In this document: positions 27,094-33,742 of the stretch, piece by piece
Layout of the letters: every line of letters begins with the position of its first letter
Position numbering within the stretch: position 1 is the stretch's first letter
Source of the DNA: an uncultured Paracoccaceae bacterium
Lineage (GTDB): Bacteria > Pseudomonadota > Alphaproteobacteria > Rhodobacterales > Rhodobacteraceae
Assembly (NCBI GenBank): GCA_958439195.1
Contig: OY288160.1
Location: 186,001 to 250,000 of the forward strand
Length of the DNA stretch: 64,000 bases
Direction of reading: 5' to 3'
The notes under the pieces: generated by a model
What the model was told of the DNA's origin: nothing
Seen by the model: the letters and a program-made list of their open reading frames with translations, nothing else
Databases searched by the model: none
Translations under genes and position numbers: made by a program

Positions 27094-27432
27094 TCATCGA
27101 TGGTAATCCACCACCTCGATGATCCGAATTGCTGTAACTTTTCTAAGGTCGCCTTCCTCACGAGCCAGCTCGTCGTCAGGAGGCCACAAAGGTTCGAACA
27201 CAAGCCGCCAGTTTCCAGTCACATCGACGGCGAAATGCCCCGCGTCCTTTCCCGTCAAAGGGTGACACCGTGGGGGCGGTTCACTGGGTACGTCCGCCAG
27301 AGTATGGGCATTCTTCAGCACCCCAAGCCTCATCTTCAGGCGCTTGGCCCTATCGCCATAGGCCTTGACCATCTCTGCGTCAGACTCCAGCTGCTTTCGC
27401 AGCTTCCTGGTTGCGTACTCAAAGTGCATCAC
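27094..27432 (-). CDS. HigB/RelE-family toxin
   Basis: Probable ribosome-dependent mRNA nuclease of a type II toxin-antitoxin system. The 112-residue protein has the RelE-like pattern: an N-terminal strand and helices (RKLRKQLESDAEMVKAYG), the segment CHPLTGKDAGHFAVDVTGNWRLVF typical of HigB, where Arg and neighbouring residues form the active site, and a last strand AIRIIEVVDYH. The start can be the GTG at 27432 or the ATG at 27429. Palindromes lie directly upstream and probably bind the antitoxin. The pair would stabilise the element in its host. Confidence 0.82.
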   Translation of the reverse strand: MMHFEYATRKLRKQLESDAEMVKAYGDRAKRLKMRLGVLKNAHTLADVPSEPPPRCHPLTGKDAGHFAVDVTGNWRLVFEPLWPPDDELAREEGDLRKVTAIRIIEVVDYHR

Positions 27433-27442
27433 GGCGCCTGCG

Positions 27443-27487
27443 TTACCTGCCAGGTAATACCTTATGAATCGTTACGCAACGGGTAAC
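27443..27487 (-). promoter_or_regulatory. Palindromic operator of the HigBA-type operon
   Basis: TTACCTG-C-CAGGTAA at 27443-27457 is a perfect palindrome 11 bases before the toxin start, and a second inverted pair GTTAC-N7-GTAAC lies at 27471-27487. HigA-type antitoxins repress their own promoter through such sites. Confidence 0.65.
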
Positions 27488-27895
27488 ACGCAGGCGCGAC
27501 CTTGGGAAGCGTACAACTTCCGCAACCGTTGCCTTGGGGATTCAGCTCGGCCCGTGCACGCAGTGGGCCTGCGCCTGCATGATGCAGTTGCCGCGCATGG
27601 GGGCTGCCGCGCCGAAAGGCCTAAATGACGCCCGGACGCTGGTCGTGGCTGGACGAAAGATCCGCGGCAGCTCACTGCAAAATCTGGACATGAGAGCCGG
27701 ATAGATTCATCCTCGATCCGATCCACCGGATGCCCTCACTGAACACCTAGGCAATCCCGTCAAATGGTAAAGATGGACGGCTCAAAAATTACGATTAACC
27801 ACGTGATCGTACACCATTCGATGGTCGCAAGCCATCGCTTCGCCCAGTCGTTTATGGTGGTTAGTGCCCAACCCTGCTTCAATTAGGAAACGTTT
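27488..27895. other. Gene-free stretch before the glycosyltransferase gene
   Basis: About 400 bp between two divergent units. No protein gene with a credible start and composition is seen. It should contain the promoter of the glycosyltransferase/helicase pair; AT-richer sequence from about 27760 to 27895 would fit. Confidence 0.5.
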
Positions 27896-29725
27896 GTGCT
27901 CATAGTTCTGATAGCGACTGAATGGGGGCCGGCAGAGGGAGGGATCAACGCCTTCAATCAGTCCCTTGCCATAGGGTTGGCCAAGGTGGGCGCGCCGTCT
28001 GTCAAGGTCGCCTGTGCAATCACCGGCTGGTCCCATGATGCCAAACTCAACGCCGAAAAGGACGGCGTGATGCTCCTGCCCGTTAAGGGCGGACACGATG
28101 GGCGACCGATTGAGCCTTGCGCCGGTGAGATCGTGGCCTTGCTCAAGAACCACGGTGTTCACGAGCCCGTGGACCTTTGGGTCGGACATGACGTGATCAC
28201 GGGTGGAGCGGCCGTCAGCGCAGCGGAGCACTGCGGACGCGTCGCGCTCATCCATCACATGGACTATCATGACTATCAGAATCTCGTTCCTGGTAACGGT
28301 GATAGGACGAGTGGGAACCATAAGCTCCAGACGAAAATCTTCTCAACCAAAGGAGCGCTGCTCTTCGGCGTTGGGAGCGAATTGGCGGAGACCGCTTCGC
28401 GGCTCTCGCTAAGCGACCGCAAGGCAGGTGTTCTTGTTCCGGGCTTCCCATCATCTTTTAGTAGGAACACCTCTGGGGACAGGACCGTTAGGGCGTTTGC
28501 ATCAGGGCGCTTCGAGATAAGTTCTGAACCGCTCAAACAGAGCCGATTAGCCGCTGCGGCATTAGGGTTGGCCATCAAGAACAGCAATGATCTGGTCGAC
28601 GCACTGAGAGCTGCATCACTTTCCATCCTGGGCGTTGAGGAGGCTAGGATAAAGGTTGGTGAGCTCGAGGAACTTGCCATCAGGGAAGCGGGGCGACATG
28701 TGAACGTCGTACCGGGCGGGTTTGACAACGATTCGACAGCCGTTGTGGATCAGTTGGTTCAGTCGAATCTTGCCATCATGCCCTCCTATCGCGAGGGCTT
28801 CGGGCTTGCCGGATGGGAAGCTATAGGCTGTGAGGTCCCGCTAATTCTTGGGCGCGAAACCGGCCTCTTTAAGCTCATCGAGAAGACCTTGGGTGGGGCC
28901 GGAACCGGGTGCCTCGCAGGAATCGATCTCAAGGGCGGCGACCTCAATGCCGACGACAAAAAGAACGTTGCCGAAGCAATCATCAAGATCGCGAAGAATC
29001 TGGCGAAGGCAAAGGCGGACGCAGTGGCGTTGAAGAGGCAGCTCATCGCCGTGCATGGATGCACCTGGGCTAACACCGCCGATCAGTTCTACGCGCATCT
29101 CAAGGCAGAGAATTTAGTGTTCGTTCATAGCAGTACGGTACATTCCGACGGTCCCGAGCGACCCAACGATAGGGACGCCTTCAAGTATTCGCACGCGAAT
29201 CACTTCATCGAATGCGCCGAACTTCAGGTAACGACAGGACAAGGCGGTCAGCCGACCGACTTCGAGATCATCGCAGAGCTCCGTTTTGGAACCACTCCGA
29301 TTCAGGCGCACAACGTCAGCGTTGATGTCTTCCTTAAGCGGGCCCGCCTCCAAGTTGTACCGCGTGAAGGGAGGATACGTGGCAACCGTTTAGGCGATCC
29401 ACCAAATCTACTTAACGGCATTGAGTCGCGTGCCGGAGGCGTTTGGGCACTAGAGGACCCGCTGGGTTCGGATGCGCTTCATGGAAAGGTGTTGGGTGAC
29501 GAGACTCTCTGTCGCATCCAGGCACCAGCGAACACTCCCTCGGGTGCGACCTTGGAATTGACTGCCGCCCGTCAGGACATAGGCTGCGTGTTCAAGTCTC
29601 CCCTTGGGAACAAGAGTCCTGAGAAGGCAACCGAGAAGGTGATGCAGATTTTCCTTCAGAACTGTATCGTGAAGGAGAAGAGCGGTTACATCGTTCTGAG
29701 TGAGGCAACCATAGATGGCCAATAG
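27896..29725 (+). CDS. GT4-family glycosyltransferase with extra C-terminal domain
   Basis: The 609-residue protein begins like a GT-B glycosyltransferase (IVLIATEWGPAEGGINAFNQ, residues 3-22) and carries the GT4 signature MPSYREGFGLAGWEAIG near 300, with the two glutamates spaced as E-x7-E that bind the nucleotide sugar. Residues 60-200 hold the acceptor-side domain (VGHDVITGGAAV, LIHHMDYHDYQN). From about 400 to the end there is a region of different character, beta-rich by composition, that I do not recognise. GTG start after AGGAAA. No membrane segment and no sugar-pathway neighbours. It overlaps the next gene by 11 bases, so the two are coupled. In this setting the enzyme may modify a macromolecule or nucleotide in defence; that is inference. 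Confidence 0.75.
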   Translation: MLIVLIATEWGPAEGGINAFNQSLAIGLAKVGAPSVKVACAITGWSHDAKLNAEKDGVMLLPVKGGHDGRPIEPCAGEIVALLKNHGVHEPVDLWVGHDVITGGAAVSAAEHCGRVALIHHMDYHDYQNLVPGNGDRTSGNHKLQTKIFSTKGALLFGVGSELAETASRLSLSDRKAGVLVPGFPSSFSRNTSGDRTVRAFASGRFEISSEPLKQSRLAAAALGLAIKNSNDLVDALRAASLSILGVEEARIKVGELEELAIREAGRHVNVVPGGFDNDSTAVVDQLVQSNLAIMPSYREGFGLAGWEAIGCEVPLILGRETGLFKLIEKTLGGAGTGCLAGIDLKGGDLNADDKKNVAEAIIKIAKNLAKAKADAVALKRQLIAVHGCTWANTADQFYAHLKAENLVFVHSSTVHSDGPERPNDRDAFKYSHANHFIECAELQVTTGQGGQPTDFEIIAELRFGTTPIQAHNVSVDVFLKRARLQVVPREGRIRGNRLGDPPNLLNGIESRAGGVWALEDPLGSDALHGKVLGDETLCRIQAPANTPSGATLELTAARQDIGCVFKSPLGNKSPEKATEKVMQIFLQNCIVKEKSGYIVLSEATIDGQ

Positions 29726-31112
29726 TCTTGGGTTAAATGATGATCAGGAACGCGTACTTGCCGAGATTATCAAGGCCGATGGTGCAGATTTTTCTGTCCT
29801 CGTCAGCGTCGCCGGATTGGACCCCTCGGTCGACTTTAGGGCCGCCGACCTTCGCGGTGTAGACTTTGGCCACAGCGACCTCGATGGATTCGACTTCTCC
29901 GACGCTGACCTCAGCGGCTGCCGGTTCGACAGAGCGAGCCTCAAGGGCGCGATCTTCATGAACAACCGGGACGAGGGCACCGTCTGGCCGAGGCCTCCTT
30001 CCGAACGGCGACTATCTCGTGCCGTTCTGCGCGCGACCACGGATTCCGAGCTGCATTCGTTTCAACGTGAGGCATTGTCGAAAATCGTCGCGGCGCTAGT
30101 AAAAGGAATTGAGCGTCCCGTAGTCCTTATGCCGCCCGGGACCGGCCGGACGAGTTTGCTTGAGGCACTGCTGTCGGAACTGGATAATCGCGACATGCTC
30201 GGTGTCGCGCTTGTTTATGCACCCACGCAGAGCTCTGTCGAGCAATTGCGACACCGCTTCTCTTACAGGTTTGGCTCCGATGCAGTGGCTCGTTCGAACT
30301 TCAAGGATACGGAAGCTCCATTCGATGCAAGAGTGATCGTGGCGGGGATTTCTTCTCTGCGCACGGAAACATCGCAGTACTCTCCTACTCCAACTTTCGG
30401 TGATGTTACCCACATCTTCATTTTCGATTCTGTGCCGACTTCTTCTCGTTTGCACTATCTTACTTCTCGGTACCCGGGAGTGCAGATCGTTAGTTTCACT
30501 GGTTCACGCCTGACTGCAGAAGTGCACCGCGCCCCACTTATCCAGGGCGGCGAGATCGTCTTCGACCTCTCATACGGGCAAGCTGTGAGAGCAGAACTGC
30601 TAACGCCTGCAGAAATTCACGGCTATCCATCACTAGGCAGCGTGGAGCATGCTGAAGACGAGGAAATGCGACTGATCGTGTCCGAAGTGCTCGAGGTGTT
30701 GCGGCGCATGCCCATCGATGCCGTCGGGGGCATCGTCTGCCGAAACACAGCCAGCGTGCGAAAGCTGGCGCATGCGCTTCATGACGGCATCGGCAATCAC
30801 CCTCGGAGCCGTTCAGGAATCCAACGGGTCGTGCAGCACACCTCTCCGAGCGCTGATGAAAGCTTGGTGCGAGCCGCATTGGACCTACCCGGAACCGTGC
30901 TCCTTATGAACGATGTCGTTGCATCCAACTTCGATTGGGCAGTGCTCGACTATGCAATCGTTTTGGACCGTCTTAGGTCCCCCGAGCATCTTGCATTTGT
31001 CCGGCGCAGACCAGGTCGCAAACAGGGGCTGCAGGTCATCGATTACATGCAGAATTTCGATTGGATAGGTCCAGGGAGGGGGTGGATCGGGAGCGTGCCT
31101 ACGCCTGGTTGA
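29715..31112 (+). CDS. Pentapeptide-repeat protein fused to a degenerate SF2 helicase
   Basis: The 465-residue protein has a short run of pentapeptide repeats at about 38-78 (DFRAADLRGVDFGHSDLDGF), then a two-lobed SF2 helicase-like part. The motor motifs are damaged: Walker A reads MPPGTGRTSL with Arg for the usual Lys, and the Walker B position reads FIFDSVPTSS, with no DEAD/DEAH box. A motif VI-like FVRRRPGRKQG remains near 435. ATP hydrolysis is therefore doubtful; it may be a sensor or scaffold. Translation is coupled to the glycosyltransferase. The last 12 codons lie within the 412-bp terminal repeat of the element, so the original C-terminus may be missing. Confidence 0.7.
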   Translation: MANSLGLNDDQERVLAEIIKADGADFSVLVSVAGLDPSVDFRAADLRGVDFGHSDLDGFDFSDADLSGCRFDRASLKGAIFMNNRDEGTVWPRPPSERRLSRAVLRATTDSELHSFQREALSKIVAALVKGIERPVVLMPPGTGRTSLLEALLSELDNRDMLGVALVYAPTQSSVEQLRHRFSYRFGSDAVARSNFKDTEAPFDARVIVAGISSLRTETSQYSPTPTFGDVTHIFIFDSVPTSSRLHYLTSRYPGVQIVSFTGSRLTAEVHRAPLIQGGEIVFDLSYGQAVRAELLTPAEIHGYPSLGSVEHAEDEEMRLIVSEVLEVLRRMPIDAVGGIVCRNTASVRKLAHALHDGIGNHPRSRSGIQRVVQHTSPSADESLVRAALDLPGTVLLMNDVVASNFDWAVLDYAIVLDRLRSPEHLAFVRRRPGRKQGLQVIDYMQNFDWIGPGRGWIGSVPTPG

Positions 31113-31488
31113 TGCAGTAGCCGTGCTTGGGGTGGGTTGGCCCAGGGTTTGACCTGTTTGCAGGGTTTGCCAGCGCTGCTGCTAGCCTACTAGCGGCGTA
31201 GGGCGGGTGCCCAAGTGGGCTGGCCACCAACCCGTGCGCGAGCCGCCAGATGTCTGGCGCTTGCTCAAGGTGGTGGTCCCTACTAGTAGGGGATTAGTAG
31301 GGTTTGTTCCTCTAAGGTTCTCTAGTGGTGTCTGAGGTGGTCCAAAGGTGAGACTGAAAACTTTTGTTTTGAAGCAGAGTGTTAGCGTGCTCTAGGAAGC
31401 TTGCGCTAACCCCGTCCAACGACCCTTGCGCAAAATTCGTAATGATGGGGTCGGGGGTTCGAGTCCCTTCAGCGGCACCATCCTTCTC
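31077..31488 (+). repeat. Right-end terminal repeat of element 1 (412 bp)
   Basis: Aligns without net gaps to 50675-51086 at the right end of element 2. Apart from the att core it contains the palindrome CTACTAGTAG with GGATTAGTAGGG beside it (about 31279-31300) and CCTACTAGCGG about 90 bp upstream, which look like protein-binding repeats. It has no gene, except the last codons of the helicase gene. Confidence 0.85.
31435..31488 (+). repeat. Attachment site, middle copy
   Basis: 54 bp identical to the tRNA-Thr 3' part at 8647-8700. It lacks the 5' half of the tRNA: upstream sequence is AAATGCGCAAG-like element end, so this is a right att site for element 1 and a left one for element 2. Confidence 0.93.
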
Positions 31489-31716
31489 TCAGACGGAGAC
31501 CTATAGTGCCATTTAGTGTTCGCAAACACTAGCACTGGTCTTTCCCAAATCAGTTAGCACCAGGCGAGTGCTTTTGCACTGTGGGACGCTTTCGAGAACC
31601 ATAGCTATGCTTGCAGATCGCCTTCTCGACAAGCGAAGGACATGGCATAAGCATAGACAGCCAGTAGCTGTGAAAGTAGCGTTTCGATCATTAGAACAGG
31701 TTTTCTGGACGCGCTT
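31489..31716. other. Left end of element 2 before the first gene
   Basis: 228 bp with a hairpin TAGTGTT-CGCA-AACACTA at 31514-31531, extended by AGTGC/GCACT outside a small bulge. It does not match the left end of element 1. It should carry the promoter of the first gene. Confidence 0.5.
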
Positions 31717-32391
31717 ATGGACCTGACTGATCGTTTCAAAGACCAGTTCATCAAGATGGTGCGCGAATATGCCGTCGCCATCGGCCGGGATTACGACCAG
31801 TATTACGAACCCAACTTCAACAACCTTGCGAAGCTTTCTGAATCTGACCTCGCGCAGTTCTTCCGTTCTATTGATAATCAATGTGTCGCTGTGCCGGGGG
31901 ATGGGCATCTCTACGTCGGAGGCACCCGAGAGCGGATATTCGACCATGGTGTAAAGACTAGGAAACCACGGTATGCTAAGGTTTGCATTGAGCCAGTTCT
32001 CTCTCAGGGCGCAATCGCTAGGCTGATGTTGGATTACGGTTGGCCGAGGGACGCTGTCAGAACACAATGGGGCGGGGGTAAGTTTGACTTGAGCGTATTC
32101 CGTAACGGGTCCTTAGAAATTCAGTGTGAGATTAAGGCCTCCGCAACCGAAGTTGTTGGTCTTGCCCAATTCCTAGTTCAGCGCAGCCGTGGTGCCGACT
32201 GCTTCCCTGATAGCCCCCAGAAACTGCACAACTGGTCGCGAAAGTTTGACGACCTTGCCCGAAACAAGCCAAAGCTGATCTGGGTCTTGGGGCCAGGTGG
32301 AGCAGAGCGCGTGTTGAGATTCTTGCCGAGCGATGCGTCAGAAGTTCTTGATTACGGAAACGCCGATCATTTGCACTTTGATAAGTCATGA
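31717..32391 (+). CDS. Hypothetical protein with a PD-(D/E)XK-like motif
   Basis: I do not recognise this 224-residue protein as a named family. Residues 120-145 read GGGKFDLSVFRNGSLEIQCEIKAS, here noted only by its parts: an Asp in KFDLSVF, then a beta strand ending in E-x-K (CEIKAS). This is the active-site arrangement of PD-(D/E)XK nucleases. The N-terminal 80 residues are helical and charged. The start is the ATG at 31717 without a strong ribosome-binding site. It is the first gene of element 2, facing away from the att site and followed by an IS insertion, so it may have lost a partner. A nuclease function is inference. Confidence 0.55.
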   Translation: MDLTDRFKDQFIKMVREYAVAIGRDYDQYYEPNFNNLAKLSESDLAQFFRSIDNQCVAVPGDGHLYVGGTRERIFDHGVKTRKPRYAKVCIEPVLSQGAIARLMLDYGWPRDAVRTQWGGGKFDLSVFRNGSLEIQCEIKASATEVVGLAQFLVQRSRGADCFPDSPQKLHNWSRKFDDLARNKPKLIWVLGPGGAERVLRFLPSDASEVLDYGNADHLHFDKS

Positions 32392-32708
32392 ATCAGTCCT
32401 GTTGCTGATCTGACACGAAAGTGCGCCTTTGTTTTGTCTAGAATGCGCGCAAGGGATTTTGTCCGTTGCAGGCGGAGATCGAAGTGAAGCGCCGCAGGAA
32501 CGCCACCAAGACCAGTACACTCGAGGGAAGAACCCGGAATCTCCCAAGAAGAGGCGGATGGTGGACGCTGGAATTTAAGGTTGAAGGCTAGCCTTGCCGG
32601 TTGCATCCACCTAAGGCGCCCGCAGCGGCCCGTACAGGGCGTTAAGGGCTGGTGGGCACCAAATGGCTTAGGCGTGCCCCGCACATGCCCTATGGGCGCG
32701 GCTGGTGC
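32392..32708. other. Gene-free stretch between the first gene of element 2 and the IS
   Basis: 317 bp without a supported gene. No clear signals. It may be the remains of sequence displaced when the insertion sequence arrived. Confidence 0.5.
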
Positions 32709-33577
32709 TTAGGGTCAGGACCCATTAAACGGCTTGAGGCTGCCCTTCCTGCGTGATTCAAGCTCCCGAACTGACGGGGGTGAAGATGAGCAACCTTTTC
32801 TGGCTGACCGACGAGCAGATGGAGCGGTTGACGCCGTTCTTTCCGAAGAGCCATGGCAAGCCGCGATTGGATGATCGGCGTGTGTTGAGCGGGATAATCT
32901 TCATCAATCGCAATGGCTTGCGGTGGTGTGATGCTCCGCGTGAGTATGGCCCGCCGAAGACGCTCTACAACCGTTGGAAGCGGTGGGGTGACATGGGGGT
33001 CTTCGCCCGGATGATGGAGGGACTGGCCTCCGAGAGCGGCGACCGGAAGACGATCATGATCGACGCGACCTACCTGAAGGCGCACCGCACGGCTTCGAGC
33101 CTGCGGGCGAAAAAGGGGGCCTGACGACCAGCGCGGGCGTCTGATCGGGCGGACGAAGGGCGGGCTGAACACCAAGCTGCATGCCGTCACCGACGCCAAG
33201 GGACGGCCCCTGAAGTTCTTCATGACCGCAGGCCAGGTCAGTGACTATACCGGAGCCGCCGCCCTGCTGGGATGTCTGCCCGCCGCCGAGTGGATGATCG
33301 CGGATCGCGGTTATGACGCAGACTGGTTCCGAGAAGCGTTGAAAGACAAGGGGATACGTCCATGCATTCCCGGTCGGAAGTCGCGCGGCAAAGCTGTCCG
33401 CTACGACAAGCGCCGCTATCGCTGCCGCAACCGCATCGAGATCATGTTCGGTCGCCTGAAAGACTGGCGCAGGGTCGCAACCCGCTATGACAGATGCGCC
33501 AAAACCTTTCTCTCCGCCGTCGCTCTCGCGGCCACCGTCATGTTCTGGCTGTGAAAATCAATGAGTCTGGAGCCTAA
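32709..33577 (+). mobile_element. IS5-family insertion sequence (IS427-like)
   Basis: About 869 bp with imperfect inverted ends: TTAGGGTCAGGACCCATTAA at 32709 and the complement of TTAGGCTCCAGACTCATTGA ending at 33577 (16 of 20 match). It encodes one DDE transposase in two frames. A 3-4 bp target duplication is likely but cannot be fixed exactly because T/A bases flank both ends. Confidence 0.8.
32786..33554 (+). pseudogene. IS5-family transposase split over two frames
   Basis: The first part (ATG at 32786, stop at 33124) has FWLTDEQMERLTPFFP and the first catalytic Asp in IMIDATYLKAH; the second part continues in another frame from about 33120 to 33554 with PDDQRGRLIGRTKGG, the second Asp in MIADRGYDADW and the Glu in RIEIMFGRLKDWRR. 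The change lies at AAAAAGGGGG (33110-33119) and equals a +1 shift or the loss of one base. Many IS427-group elements make transposase by programmed frameshift at such a tract, so the enzyme may still be produced; a sequencing slip or decay is also possible. Confidence 0.78.
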
Positions 33578-33653
33578 CAGCGGGTTCCGGTTTAACCATA
33601 TGATTTTGAACACTTTGTACCTTGTAACCGTAACTTAGCGCGGAAAGGTTCAG

Positions 33654-33687
33654 AAATAAAAATGGCGGGGCGCCACAGCGCCCCGCC
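33654..33687 (-). terminator. Rho-independent terminator after the VapE gene
   Basis: A perfect 10-bp stem GGCGGGGCGC/GCGCCCCGCC around a 4-base loop, followed on the minus strand by ATTTTTATTT. It lies 55 bp past the stop of the primase-VapE gene. Confidence 0.85.
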
Positions 33688-33742
33688 GGGTAGTGCAGGC
33701 TAGTTTGGGCCTTATGTTACGTTACATGTTACTCCCGGCAGG

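Larger units (their letters stand above)
8701..31488. mobile_element. Integrative element 1 (P4-satellite-like, tRNA-Thr, about 22.8 kb)
   Basis: Bounded by 54-bp direct repeats at 8647-8700 and 31435-31488. It contains a P4-type tyrosine integrase, AlpA-like DNA-binding proteins and a prim-pol/helicase, but no capsid, tail, portal, terminase or conjugation genes. Cargo: type I restriction-modification with a Septu-like ATPase/HNH pair, an EVE-HNH nuclease, a HigBA-type toxin-antitoxin, and a glycosyltransferase/pentapeptide-helicase pair. The integrase lies near the middle instead of beside an att site, unusual for a tRNA-targeting element. The right 412 bp are shared with element 2. Base composition is lower in GC than the flanking chromosome, most clearly in the ATPase/HNH genes. 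Confidence 0.88.

Noticed and set aside
27472-27726. An 84-codon frame on the minus strand upstream of the toxin gene
   Set aside because: It overlaps the palindromic operator, has no ribosome-binding site and a composition typical of chance frames.
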